This document shows positions 17,537 through 26,315 of a stretch of DNA of 64,000 nt, one piece after another. The notes beneath the pieces are model-generated. The model was given only the letters and a program-made list of their open reading frames with translations, was not told the origin of the DNA and did not search any database. How positions within the stretch are numbered: position 1 is the first letter of the stretch; each line of letters opens with the position of its first letter. A program made the position numbers and the translations under genes. Location of the stretch: NCBI RefSeq assembly GCF_023716665.1, contig NZ_CP071859.1, positions 2,108,001-2,172,000 of the forward strand, read 5' to 3'. The DNA comes from Vibrio sp. SCSIO 43135 (GTDB lineage Bacteria > Pseudomonadota > Gammaproteobacteria > Enterobacterales > Vibrionaceae).

Positions 17537-18304
17537 TTATTTCGCCTCCGCAACAGTCAAAGATACAGGTAGTTGAATTAAGCTTGGAGCAACTTGCTTG
17601 GCAGCAATCGCATACGCTTTATCAAGTTCCGCTTTATTTGATGAATCAACCGTTACCCAAGATTGAGACTTCTCGTCCCAAGACCAGTATTTGTTACCCG
17701 CTAAATTACGCGCAATTAAGCTCACGCGGCCTAAATACAACACATCGGCTTCAATGCGTTCAGTACCAGACATTTCGATACTGCCGCGGTAAAGGCCAAG
17801 CTTAGTTCCGTAATCTAGCTCTATTTGGTAAGCCTCTAGAATACGACGGTATTTTTCAGCATCGCTCACATCCGCTCTTGGCATCATGGCTTCTAGCTTC
17901 TCGATGCGAGTGACTCGCTGTTCAAAACGAAGGGGCTTGTCGTTTTCCACCAATGTTTTTAGACCATCGATCATGTTATACATCAGAGGCACTACCCCCT
18001 GACGAGTGTATTTGATTTGGTCGATCTGCTGATCAATGCTGGTAATTTCTTTCTGTTGGCTATCAACCAGAGACTTAAGGTGATCGCGGTATACTTCCAG
18101 ATTCTTAAGCTCTTCTCGCAGCTGTTCAATCTCGGCTTTGTGTGCCATCGCAGCTTCTGCGCTGCGGTCGATTTTGACTTGGCTGCTTGCCGATTCAGCG
18201 TGGCTTTTACTTTGAATAGACTGTGCGCTATCTAAGCCAGAAGCGAGTGCCGTGGCAGAGCAAACAGTGAGGAATAAGGTGAAGCTAGATTTCATTATGT
18301 TCAT
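17537..18304 (-). CDS. DUF3450 coiled-coil periplasmic protein, first gene of the TonB2 operon
   Basis: A protein of 255 residues from ATG 18304 (three codons further in, ATG 18295 is an alternative). A longer in-frame reading to 18391 would cover a Fur-like site and is unlikely. The signal peptide (MKSSFTLFLTVCSATALA) is followed by a long coiled coil (about 40-110: MAHKAEIEQLREELKNLEVY, VDSQQKEITSIDQQIDQIK) and a globular C-terminal part containing SMSGTERIEADVLYLGRVSL-like and YWSWDEKSQSWVTVDSS blocks. DUF3450 proteins regularly sit beside TtpC/ExbB/ExbD. A role as a periplasmic partner of TtpC is likely but not established. It is divergent from the ABC importer operon. Confidence 0.82.
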   Translation of the reverse strand: MNIMKSSFTLFLTVCSATALASGLDSAQSIQSKSHAESASSQVKIDRSAEAAMAHKAEIEQLREELKNLEVYRDHLKSLVDSQQKEITSIDQQIDQIKYTRQGVVPLMYNMIDGLKTLVENDKPLRFEQRVTRIEKLEAMMPRADVSDAEKYRRILEAYQIELDYGTKLGLYRGSIEMSGTERIEADVLYLGRVSLIARNLAGNKYWSWDEKSQSWVTVDSSNKAELDKAYAIAAKQVAPSLIQLPVSLTVAEAK

Positions 18305-18370
18305 GGCGATACTTACTTTAGAAGCGATCCCGAAGAAAGACAGTGTTGTCGTGTTTTCAAATACCTTATT

Positions 18371-18389
18371 GATAAACACTCTCATTATC
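18371..18389 (-). promoter_or_regulatory. Fur-box-like site of the TonB2 operon
   Basis: GATAAACACTCTCATTATC matches 14 of 19 Fur consensus positions by eye and lies about 70-85 bases before the DUF3450 start. It would place the whole TonB2 operon under iron control. Confidence 0.68.
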
Positions 18390-18617
18390 AATAGGGCGGC
18401 GATTGTATCGGCTTTTATTTTTAAATACCAATCGATATTTCAAACGTATTGTTCACCAACCATAATCACAAATAAAGTAAGGGTATTAACTCTTTTCACA
18501 ATATCACTTGGTAACGAATAAGGATTTTATCATCTACCGTACGCTACCCACAGCTATCCTGACGCCCAATTCATAGCTTTGATAAATACAAACTCTATCA
18601 AATACGCCAAGACTAAT

Positions 18618-18636
18618 GATTATGAAAATCGTTATC
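18618..18636 (+). promoter_or_regulatory. Fur-box-like site of the ABC importer operon
   Basis: GATTATGAAAATCGTTATC matches 16 of 19 Fur consensus positions by eye, among the two best matches in the window, and lies 50-70 bases before the ATPase start codon. Confidence 0.78.
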
Positions 18637-18687
18637 ATTAATAATATTTTATGGTAAAGTCAGCGCCTGATAATAACCCTATGCATA

Positions 18688-19467
18688 ATGCGTTCACTCA
18701 TGTACCAACTCGTCGATGCCTCTTTTGATATTGAAGGCAAAACCATTCTTCAGCCTACTTCCCTTACTTTTCAAAAAGGACAGGTAACGACATTACTCGG
18801 TCATAACGGTTGTGGTAAATCGACTTTGGTAAAGTTACTCAGCAGGCAAAACTCACCCAGTCACGGCAAAGTATTGTTCGAAGGAAAGGCTGTTTCTGAG
18901 TTTTCGCACCAAGATTTTGCACTAAACGTCGCTTATCTCCCTCAGCACCCACCTATCACCGACGGCGTGACCGTCCGAGAGTTAGTGTGCTTTGGCCGTT
19001 ACCCTTGGAAAGGCGCTTTTGGCCGATACAGCAAACACGACTACCAGTTGGTCGATGACGCCATCGAAAAAGTAGGCCTTACGCCGTTTAAAGATAGATT
19101 TGTAGCAACGCTGTCGGGTGGTGAGCGTCAACGAGCATGGGTAGCGATGCTACTTGCCCAGCAAAGTAAGTGTATTTTATTGGATGAGCCCACCTCAGCA
19201 TTAGATGTGGCTCACCAATACGAATTGCTGGCACTAATTAGAGAGCTCAATCAAAGCTTAGGGCTAACCGTCATCATGGTGCTGCACGATGTGAACATGG
19301 CTGCGAAGTTCAGTGATGAGCTTATCGCCCTGCATTCAGGGAAAGTCATCGCATCAGGCTCACCAGAATCAATGATGACACCACAAACATTACAACAGAT
19401 CTACGGAATGGAACTGGCACTCTTTCCTCACCCAGAAACAGGCAAACCTATCAGTTACATCCCTTAA
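18688..19467 (+). CDS. Siderophore ABC importer ATP-binding protein (FhuC/VatC-like)
   Basis: A 259-residue cytoplasmic ATPase. Walker A is GHNGCGKST (about 37-45), the ABC signature is LSGGERQRAW, Walker B is CILLDEPTSALD, and the switch His is in MVLHDVN. It belongs to the FhuC/FecE group. It powers import of a ferric siderophore through the FhuB-like permease encoded two genes downstream. An internal ATG at 18700 (MYQLVDASFDIEG) is an equally good start; neither has a clear Shine-Dalgarno sequence. The gene order ATPase, binding protein, permease, then IutA-like receptor matches the vatCDB-iutA arrangement reported for aerobactin uptake in Vibrio vulnificus (from memory). Confidence 0.9.
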   Translation: MRSLMYQLVDASFDIEGKTILQPTSLTFQKGQVTTLLGHNGCGKSTLVKLLSRQNSPSHGKVLFEGKAVSEFSHQDFALNVAYLPQHPPITDGVTVRELVCFGRYPWKGAFGRYSKHDYQLVDDAIEKVGLTPFKDRFVATLSGGERQRAWVAMLLAQQSKCILLDEPTSALDVAHQYELLALIRELNQSLGLTVIMVLHDVNMAAKFSDELIALHSGKVIASGSPESMMTPQTLQQIYGMELALFPHPETGKPISYIP

Positions 19468-19490
19468 CTGTCCGGTAGTAGGAACTCAGA

Positions 19491-20381
19491 ATGAAATTCA
19501 TAACGCTTTTATTTGCTGCACTGATTGCTTTCAACGCGAGCGCAATTGAGATTGAACACGAAATGGGAACGGCACATTTCGACGCCACGCCTAGCAAAGT
19601 CGTGACCCTAGACTGGGCACTGACAGAAACCGTACTTAGCCTTGGCATTGAGCCTTATGGTGTCGCCGATGTCCCAGGCTACGATACTTGGGTTTCTCAA
19701 CCAAAACTGAGCCCTGGTACTATCGACGTGGGTTCTCGCCGTGAACCCAACCTAGAACTGCTTACTGACCTCAAGCCAGATGTTATTTTGATCAGCCAAC
19801 ACATGGCACCTGCTATCGAGCAACTGCAAAAGATCGCCCCAGTTCTTGTTTTCACAGTCTACAGCGATAAAAAAGCGCCACTTGAGTCGGCAGAACATAT
19901 TACTACTCAACTAGGTGCTTTATTTGGAAAGCAGCAACAGGCGAAAAATGTCATTGACGCGACTCATAAACGTTTAGCAGACAATGGTGATGCGATTCGT
20001 GAGCAGATGGATGAAGATAAGCCTCTGATGTTTATTCGTTTCATTAACGACAAAACGCTAAGAATTCATAGCGACGGTTCTTTAGCACAATCAACCATCG
20101 CGCTTATGGGTTTAGAAAACTCTTGGCATGAACAGACTAACCAATGGGGCTTTACGACGGCTGGGATCGAAAAACTAGCAGAGCATCAGAAAACCAACCT
20201 GATGATCTTTGGCCCACTCAATGACACTGAACGCCAGCAGCTGATCAGCTCACCACTTTGGCAAGCGATGGAGTTCACTCGTACCGATTCCGTTTATGAA
20301 CTGCCAGCGATTTGGACCTTTGGCGGATTACTGTCAGCACAACGGTTTAGTGACCACATCACGCGTCAGTTATTGAACTAA
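19491..20381 (+). CDS. Periplasmic siderophore-binding protein (FhuD/VatD-like)
   Basis: A 296-residue protein with a signal peptide (about 1-18, LFAALIAFNASA before IEIEHEMG). The iron-siderophore-binding fold (PF01497) has the usual KVVTLDWALTETVLSLGIEP first lobe and an ELLTDLKPDVILISQHM segment, with a long helix joining the two lobes. It carries ferric siderophore from the outer-membrane receptor to the FhuB-like permease. It starts 23 bases after the ATPase gene and ends three bases before the permease ATG, so all three are one operon. The substrate is probably a hydroxamate or aerobactin-like siderophore, given the IutA-like receptor downstream. Confidence 0.9.
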   Translation: MKFITLLFAALIAFNASAIEIEHEMGTAHFDATPSKVVTLDWALTETVLSLGIEPYGVADVPGYDTWVSQPKLSPGTIDVGSRREPNLELLTDLKPDVILISQHMAPAIEQLQKIAPVLVFTVYSDKKAPLESAEHITTQLGALFGKQQQAKNVIDATHKRLADNGDAIREQMDEDKPLMFIRFINDKTLRIHSDGSLAQSTIALMGLENSWHEQTNQWGFTTAGIEKLAEHQKTNLMIFGPLNDTERQQLISSPLWQAMEFTRTDSVYELPAIWTFGGLLSAQRFSDHITRQLLN

Positions 20382-20384
20382 TCA

Positions 20385-22385
20385 ATGAACACAACCACAT
20401 GCCAAGATAGCGAGTTACCCGTTACATTCAGCCGCAAGCTACTTATAGTTGCGGCGATAATGGTCGCTATTGTTATTGCGTTACTCGAAATTACCGCCCC
20501 TTATTCTCAAGGTATTCAATTGCTGTGGGATACGGTATTTCACTACGACCAAACTAATTACCAGCACCTGATCACTCATTTAACTTATCTACCCCGTTTG
20601 GTTGTCGCGATATTGTGTGGTTTTGCACTTGCGATTGCTGGGTGCGTGATGCAGTTTGTGTTGCGTAACCCTATTGCCTCTCCTACTACGCTGGGCGTTG
20701 CGGCAGGTGCAGAACTTGGCATGATATTAGGTACCTTGCTAATCCCTGCCAGTATGGGGATCGGGGGATTCATTCCAGCTTTCATCGGTGGCTGCTTAGC
20801 AACCTTTCTCGTCTTCTCATTGAGTGCTAAACGTGGCTATTCGCCGGTACATATGGTTTTAGCTGGCATGGTCGTTAGCCTATTCTTTGGCTCCCTCAAT
20901 ACGATGCTGCTACTGCTGAACGAGCAGCAGCTCACCAGTTTATTCGTGTGGGGGGCTGGTACTCTAAACCAAAATGACTGGTCGAGTACCCAAATGCTTA
21001 TCCCATTGGTGTTCATTCCTACTGCGTTACTGCTCGCACTGCAACGCCCTCTGTCAGCCCTTCAGTTTGGCGATGGCGTTGCGACATCTCTTGGCGTAAA
21101 TATTAAACAGATTAAGCTCGCCTGTTTATCACTGGCAATCTTTGTTACTGCAGCGGTTGTCAGCGAAGTTGGGTTAATTGGTTTTGTTGGTATCGTTGCC
21201 CCTGCGCTTGCTCGAATGTTAGGTGCTCGAACTCTTTCGCGTCAGATTTTACTTAGTGGTGTTATTGGTTCAACCATGCTGCTTTTGGTTGATCTGGTGA
21301 TTCAGCCTTTCTCTGGTGTGGGAGGAGAAATGCTACCAACTGGAGCGATGACTGCACTGATTGGCGCTCCATTCTTACTATGGCTATTGCAACGCAAATC
21401 TTTGCAATCAGATTTGCGCTCACGTGACGAAGTGGTTGAGCAGTATCAACATCGTCGACTTATCCCTGTACTCAGCATATTAACCATTGTGGTGTTCATC
21501 GTGGCGATGATTGCGCTATTTATTGGTAAAAATCAGTTTGGTTGGAGTTACGCCATCACGCAATCATTGTTTGAATTGCGGGCACCAAGAGTCGCCGTGG
21601 CTTTACTTGCAGGAATTGGGCTAGCGTTTGCGGGCACCATTATTCAACGAGTATCCAATAACCCTATGGCAAGCCCAGAGATTCTCGGTATCAGTTCTGG
21701 CGCAGCCTTAGCCTTGGTCCTTGGCACCGTGCTTGGTATGTCACTTGAGCGACATGAACAAATGCTGTGGGGAACGATAGGAGCATTATCTGTTACCGCT
21801 GTCGTTTGGTTGATGGGACGAAAACACAACTTTGCACCCACTCAAACCTTGTTAACAGGTATTGCACTCAGTGCTGGCTTAGATGCCCTACTGCGCGTTG
21901 CCATGACGTCTGGACAAGATAATGTGAAGTCTTTGTTGACTTGGTTATCCGGCTCAACGTATTTGGTTTCTAGCCAAGATATTTGGTTGCTGCTCTTTGG
22001 CGTCGTTATCATTGGTGCGGTGTCTCTGACCTCACATCGCTGGATTGAATTGATCGGGATCGGTGAAGTCAGCGCCAACAGTGTGGGTGTCGACTGCCGA
22101 AAAGTGCGCTTGGTATTACTCATTTTGGTCGCGGCGATGACAACCCTCTGCACGATTGTGATTGGCCCGCTAAGCTTTATCGGCTTATTGGCTCCGCATA
22201 TGGCCAGATCTTTGCACCAATATCGGGCTCTACCGCAAATGATAACAGCAGCACTGATCGGCGGCGCCGTGATGGTAATGGCCGATTGGATTGGGCGCGT
22301 CGTCTGGTTCCCATGGCAGTTCCCTGCTGGGCTACTTGCTTCCCTAATCGGCGGTGGCTACTTCTTGTATTTGATGAGACGTTAG
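20385..22385 (+). CDS. Siderophore ABC importer permease, fused double-length (FhuB/VatB-like)
   Basis: A 666-residue inner-membrane protein made of two tandem FecCD-type permease halves (about 15-330 and 345-665). Each has the conserved LRxPRxLxAxLxGxxLA entry, which reads LPRLVVAILCGFALAIAG in half one and APRVAVALLAGIGLAFAG in half two. Each also has the GLIGFVGIVAPALAR / GPLSFIGLLAPHMARS coupling segment that contacts the ATPase. The tandem fusion is diagnostic of the FhuB group, as opposed to FecC plus FecD pairs. It follows the binding-protein gene by three bases. Confidence 0.92.
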   Translation: MNTTTCQDSELPVTFSRKLLIVAAIMVAIVIALLEITAPYSQGIQLLWDTVFHYDQTNYQHLITHLTYLPRLVVAILCGFALAIAGCVMQFVLRNPIASPTTLGVAAGAELGMILGTLLIPASMGIGGFIPAFIGGCLATFLVFSLSAKRGYSPVHMVLAGMVVSLFFGSLNTMLLLLNEQQLTSLFVWGAGTLNQNDWSSTQMLIPLVFIPTALLLALQRPLSALQFGDGVATSLGVNIKQIKLACLSLAIFVTAAVVSEVGLIGFVGIVAPALARMLGARTLSRQILLSGVIGSTMLLLVDLVIQPFSGVGGEMLPTGAMTALIGAPFLLWLLQRKSLQSDLRSRDEVVEQYQHRRLIPVLSILTIVVFIVAMIALFIGKNQFGWSYAITQSLFELRAPRVAVALLAGIGLAFAGTIIQRVSNNPMASPEILGISSGAALALVLGTVLGMSLERHEQMLWGTIGALSVTAVVWLMGRKHNFAPTQTLLTGIALSAGLDALLRVAMTSGQDNVKSLLTWLSGSTYLVSSQDIWLLLFGVVIIGAVSLTSHRWIELIGIGEVSANSVGVDCRKVRLVLLILVAAMTTLCTIVIGPLSFIGLLAPHMARSLHQYRALPQMITAALIGGAVMVMADWIGRVVWFPWQFPAGLLASLIGGGYFLYLMRR

Positions 22386-22430
22386 GTGAGTTCAGTCTAT
22401 TTCAATAGCTAAATCGGCTCTCATCTAATT

Positions 22431-22554
22431 GATAATAATAATATTTATAAACGGATAATTCACAACACTAAAACATCCAACTCTACTTTTTCTAATATTC
22501 CATCAATTTCTCTAAAATTAGTTGATCATATTAATGCAACTAATTATCATTCCG
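22431..22554 (+). promoter_or_regulatory. Fur-box-like sites upstream of the IutA-like receptor
   Basis: GATAATAATAATATTTATA at 22431-22449 matches 15 of 19 Fur consensus positions by eye. A weaker GCAACTAATTATCATTCCG at 22536-22554 matches about 11 and resembles the site at 13333. Both precede the receptor start, so the receptor probably has its own iron-regulated promoter in addition to any read-through from the importer operon. Confidence 0.65.
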
Positions 22555-22596
22555 GTTCTTATTTTCAATACTAACAACGTCAACCCGAGAAAGATG

Positions 22597-24753
22597 ATGA
22601 AACCTACAATAAGGAAATTCCCCCTTTCGTCTGTTGCTGTCGCAGTGGCCCTTGCAGCAACAACTTCGATCACCGCCCAAGCTGAAGAAACCACAACGAC
22701 TCAAGAGAAAATGGTTGTTGTGGCTAGCCAAACACCTAAAGCGATCAGTGAGATCCCAGGTACAGTTTGGTACATCGATTCAGAAGCAATCCAGCAAGAA
22801 TACCGCGCTGGCAAGAACCTTGATGAGATCCTAGCAGCAACTGTACCGTCACTCGACATTGCAAGCGGTGGTCGTACTAATGCGGGGCAAAATCTACGTG
22901 GCCGTGGTATTACAGTGATGATCGACGGTGTGTCACTACAATCGATCCGCGATATCAGCCGCCAGCTTGATGCAATTGACCCATTCAACATCGAACGCAT
23001 CGAAGTGCTTTCAGGTGCAAGCTCTATCTACGGTGCAGGTGCAGCTGGCGGTGTAATTAACATCATTACCAAGAAAGCAGACAGCAACGAAGTTGCATTT
23101 GAAACATACGTAAGTGGTACTTCTGGCTTTAACGGTAGCGAAGATGGCGACTTTAAAATCGCTCAGTCTATCTCAGGCGGCAATGAAAAAGTCAGCGGTC
23201 GTGCAGCGGTTGCCTACACCACAACCCAAGCTTTCTACGATTCAAATGGCGACATGGTCACTCCGGACATGAGCCAAGGTTCTTACCAATTCAATGACAC
23301 GATTGATCTACTTGGTACATTGCAGTTCAACATTAGCGACGAACAGCGCTTGAACCTCCTTGCTCAATATTACGACAGCCAACAAGACTCTCCTTATGGT
23401 CTGTACTTCGAAAAGAACGAAGATGGCTTCTATGACTTTGTTGACGTAAGAGATGGCTACCACTCTGATAGACAGCAAGGTACCGAGCGCATGATGCTGA
23501 GTGCGGCATACTCTCACGATAACGTGCTTAACCAACAATTTATCGCTGAGCTATCTTACCGAACAGAGGATCACACCTACACGCCTTACATTGGTATCTA
23601 CAGCAACGGCGAACCATATAAAGACGAACTGAGCCTGAGTTCTTCTCGTCAAAAGACTGAGATCATCAGTGCAAAAGCGCTTCTACACAAATCCTTTGAT
23701 TCTGTGAATCTTACTTACGGTGTTGATGGCTACATTGATAAGTTCACCAGTGATCAAGCAATTTACGATTCGCAAACGTCTAGCGAATCAGGCGGTCTAA
23801 TCAACAACATTTCTCACTACGATGGTCGTTACCCTGGCATTGATTCCTCGGCACTTGCTGGTTTCATCCAAGCCGAGTACGCCATTACTGAAGCGTTATC
23901 GTTACAAGGTGGCTACCGTTACCAATACATCAATACTGAAGTAAAAGATTTCCAAAAGAATGCGGAGTCTGATTTTTACGAAGGTGGCGATGTCGATTAT
24001 TCAGTTAACCTATTTAACCTTGGTGCGATTTACAAACTGACTTCAAACTCGCAAACATGGGTGAACTTCTCACAAGGTTACGATCTAGCGAACCCGGCGA
24101 AGTACTATGGTAAGAATGATTCTAACGGCAACCCTGTCGACGTAAATAGCTCAAAACTTGATGGTATTAAGACCAACAGTTACGAACTCGGTTATCGTAT
24201 CGAAGGCGCGGATGTGTCATTCCAAACAGCCGCTTACTACTCGTACTCAGACGGTTCAATCTTGTATGACTACGATAACGACCACACAATCTCTGACGTT
24301 GCAGAGTCAACACGAGTATACGGCTTAGAAGCGTTAGTGGATTACTGGGCAACAGATCGACTAAGCCTAGGTGCGTCTGGTCACTACGTTGTGTCTGAGA
24401 TCGAAGCCGATGACGGTTGGAAAGAGATGAACGCTGAAGATGCAAGTACATCGAAAGCGAATCTTTGGGTTGGCTGGACAGAAACTGACTACAACGTGAA
24501 GCTTCAAAGCTCAACAGCATTTGACTACGAAGATGCCGATGGCGATAGCCTAAATGGTTACACAGTGGTTGACCTAATGAGTACATACCACTTACCAGTT
24601 GGCTCTCTTGGCTTTAGCATTCGTAACCTATTTAACGAAGAGTACGACACAATGCTAAGCCAGCGTGCGAAGTACTGGTATGGCGACAACGCAATGTTTG
24701 ACTACAACGGCCGTGGCCGCACGTTCACATTGAACTACCAAGTTAAGTACTAA
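22597..24753 (+). CDS. iutA: TonB-dependent ferric aerobactin-type receptor (IutA-like)
   Basis: A protein of 718 residues from ATG 22597, preceded by GAGAAAG; ATG 22594 is equivalent, and the longer frame to 22522 adds an unlikely leader. The signal peptide is about 1-29 (LAATTSITAQA). TonB box-like EKMVVVASQ is followed by the plug (ISEIPGTVWYIDSEAIQQEY; NLRGRGITVMIDGVSLQSIR; QLDAIDPFNIERIEVLSGA; SIYGAGAAGGVINIITKKA), which closely follows the IutA pattern RGR..VMIDGV.., SRQLDSIDPFNI and GA(T/S)SLYG. A barrel ending FTLNYQVKY completes it. It likely imports ferric aerobactin or a related citrate-hydroxamate. No aerobactin biosynthesis genes are nearby, so it probably takes up foreign siderophore. 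Confidence 0.85.
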   Translation: MKPTIRKFPLSSVAVAVALAATTSITAQAEETTTTQEKMVVVASQTPKAISEIPGTVWYIDSEAIQQEYRAGKNLDEILAATVPSLDIASGGRTNAGQNLRGRGITVMIDGVSLQSIRDISRQLDAIDPFNIERIEVLSGASSIYGAGAAGGVINIITKKADSNEVAFETYVSGTSGFNGSEDGDFKIAQSISGGNEKVSGRAAVAYTTTQAFYDSNGDMVTPDMSQGSYQFNDTIDLLGTLQFNISDEQRLNLLAQYYDSQQDSPYGLYFEKNEDGFYDFVDVRDGYHSDRQQGTERMMLSAAYSHDNVLNQQFIAELSYRTEDHTYTPYIGIYSNGEPYKDELSLSSSRQKTEIISAKALLHKSFDSVNLTYGVDGYIDKFTSDQAIYDSQTSSESGGLINNISHYDGRYPGIDSSALAGFIQAEYAITEALSLQGGYRYQYINTEVKDFQKNAESDFYEGGDVDYSVNLFNLGAIYKLTSNSQTWVNFSQGYDLANPAKYYGKNDSNGNPVDVNSSKLDGIKTNSYELGYRIEGADVSFQTAAYYSYSDGSILYDYDNDHTISDVAESTRVYGLEALVDYWATDRLSLGASGHYVVSEIEADDGWKEMNAEDASTSKANLWVGWTETDYNVKLQSSTAFDYEDADGDSLNGYTVVDLMSTYHLPVGSLGFSIRNLFNEEYDTMLSQRAKYWYGDNAMFDYNGRGRTFTLNYQVKY

Positions 24754-24785
24754 TACGAAACTTCGTAAACCAACACCATAACGAC

Positions 24786-24811
24786 AAAGCCGCTGATTAC
24801 TCAGCGGCTTT
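24786..24811 (+). terminator. Terminator after the IutA-like gene
   Basis: The hairpin AAAGCCGCTGA / TCAGCGGCTTT with a 4-base loop lies 33 bases past the receptor stop, followed by a short T-rich tract. Confidence 0.8.
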
Positions 24812-24934
24812 TGATTCTCTCAAGCACAAAGACACCATCACTTCTCACCTACTAGCACTTTCCCCTCTTGTTTGTTCTAATACCTTCGCCTTCATTCAGA
24901 GGCTAGCTAAGTTAAAACGATATTGGGGAACATC

Positions 24935-25414
24935 ATGGAAAGCATCTATTTTGCCGGCGGCTGCTTATGGGGCGTACAGGAGTTTATTCGCCACCTTCCT
25001 GGTGTTATCTCTACTGAAGTTGGCCGAGCTAATGGGACAACCGATAGCACCACCAGCGATTACGATGGCTACGCTGAATGTGTGCTCACTCAATTTGACC
25101 CGAATGTCATCACAGTAGAAGTGTTGATGGGATATTTCTTTGAGATCATCGACCCATATAGTGTGAATAAGCAAGGAGAAGATGTTGGCCTGAAATACCG
25201 CACCGGTGTTTACAGCACGCAGGCTAATCACTTAGAACAAGCTCGACAGTTTATAGAGTCACGAGAAGACGCTGCTCGAATCGCAGTCGAAGTACTGCCA
25301 CTAACCAATTACGTGAAAAGCGATGAAGAGCACCAAGACAGGCTTACTCGCTTTCCGGATGACTACTGCCACATCCCGCTCGATCTGCTGCATAAATACA
25401 AGAATCAGCCTTGA
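24935..25414 (+). CDS. MsrA-family peptide-methionine (S)-S-oxide reductase, short form
   Basis: A protein of 159 residues from ATG 24935, which has GGGGA five bases upstream. The MsrA active-site motif appears near the N-terminus as GGCLWG (Cys10), with the usual Phe replaced by Leu. The conserved YDGYAE and IDPYSVNKQGEDVGLKYRTG blocks follow (family norm: DPT..NRQGNDxGTQYRS). It would reduce methionine-S-sulfoxide in damaged proteins. It lacks the longer N- and C-terminal parts of the larger MsrA type, and the YDGYAECVLTQF block diverges from canonical MsrA, so substrate preference may differ. It is convergent with the DUF3626 gene, overlapping its last codons by ten bases. Confidence 0.78.
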   Translation: MESIYFAGGCLWGVQEFIRHLPGVISTEVGRANGTTDSTTSDYDGYAECVLTQFDPNVITVEVLMGYFFEIIDPYSVNKQGEDVGLKYRTGVYSTQANHLEQARQFIESREDAARIAVEVLPLTNYVKSDEEHQDRLTRFPDDYCHIPLDLLHKYKNQP

Positions 25415-26268
25415 TAGCCAAACCTTGCCAGATAGTGCCAGACTTTCTTCACATCTTGTTGGTCGAACCCATTCTGGTTTACTGCTTCTCCCAATAAATA
25501 AGGAGTCAGCCAACCGTCTTTGGCAATGTCTTTTGCCACCTCTACAATCTGTTTTCCGCGGTATTCTGGGTTCTGCTCGACCACTTTAACGGCTATTCGA
25601 TAGCCGGCATGCCAGCGAACAGGTAGTTCCATCCTTTGAGAAATATCTTCGACCTCACTACCTTGAAATGACGGGTCCAATACCAGTTCTTTTACATCTT
25701 CAGTCAAAGAAAGTTGGCCATGAACATGCGCCTCTATGTAATTATCGAGAGCATCGCTGTTGCTGGAGTGTGCCAGTTCAATCAAAGGAGTTAAATATTC
25801 ATTGGCAGCAAAATGCTCCGGTTCGAAAAAGCTGTCTGGATAACAGTAGCTCGTTCTTTTTAAGGTGTGTGGTTGCAACACAAAATACGAAGAGCCAAAT
25901 CTAGGCGATGCTCCGGTTTCCAATGCCAGATAATTGAGCGCGCCATATTTCGGTCTAAGCACGTCAGGAGCATGGTCGTAAGCACCATCAAATACTCGCT
26001 GCTCCCATAACCAGCGGTCACCACCTTGGTAAGCCGTTAATCCACCATTGCTCGTCCCCGTTTCAAACTGAGATTTCAACCTGCCATCATTTGCGATCGC
26101 TGCCAGTAATGGCTCTCCCTGTAGGGTCAACCTATCAGGGTGAAAGTTTATGGTGACTTGGTGCAGAGAAGGTTGTGGTATTCCAGACGACTTAGCCGTC
26201 ATAGTTGCGATGACAGCATTGCAGATATCGGTTTCCAACGTCACTGAGCATTTCCAAAAGTTCGACAC
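25405..26268 (-). CDS. DUF3626 family protein
   Basis: A 287-residue soluble protein. Recognisable DUF3626 blocks are VTINFHPDRL near 38, GGLTAYQGGDRWLWEQRVF near 74, LRPKYGALNYL near 105 and SPRFGSSYFVLQP near 120. The many conserved His, Asp, Tyr and Trp residues resemble an enzyme. DUF3626 proteins have sequence features suggesting a nucleotide- or toxin-like fold, but no reaction is established as far as I know. It is a single gene with no clear operon partner, and its last codons overlap the MsrA-like gene on the other strand. Confidence 0.7.
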   Translation of the reverse strand: MSNFWKCSVTLETDICNAVIATMTAKSSGIPQPSLHQVTINFHPDRLTLQGEPLLAAIANDGRLKSQFETGTSNGGLTAYQGGDRWLWEQRVFDGAYDHAPDVLRPKYGALNYLALETGASPRFGSSYFVLQPHTLKRTSYCYPDSFFEPEHFAANEYLTPLIELAHSSNSDALDNYIEAHVHGQLSLTEDVKELVLDPSFQGSEVEDISQRMELPVRWHAGYRIAVKVVEQNPEYRGKQIVEVAKDIAKDGWLTPYLLGEAVNQNGFDQQDVKKVWHYLARFGYQG

Positions 26269-26315
26269 TTAGTGACTGTATCGAACCTCAGCTCTGTTGC
26301 CTAGCACTCTATGAG

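Larger units (their letters stand above)
18305..18687. other. Divergent iron-regulated promoter region
   Basis: This 383-base AT-rich gap separates the leftward TonB2 operon from the rightward ABC importer operon. It holds two Fur-box-like sequences, one near each gene, and no supported coding sequence. TTGATA- and TATACT-like promoter elements may be present but none is clear enough to place. Confidence 0.7.

Noticed and set aside
18252..18521. 89-codon plus-strand frame in the divergent iron promoter region
   Set aside because: Overlaps the DUF3450 start and a Fur-like site; no motif.
12543..22385. Siderophore biosynthesis genes
   Set aside because: No IucA/IucC-type synthetase, NRPS or lysine/ornithine hydroxylase is present; every gene in the block serves uptake, energy or regulation.
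24167..24586. 139-codon frame opposite the IutA-like gene
   Set aside because: Shadow of the receptor barrel coding sequence with no start signal.
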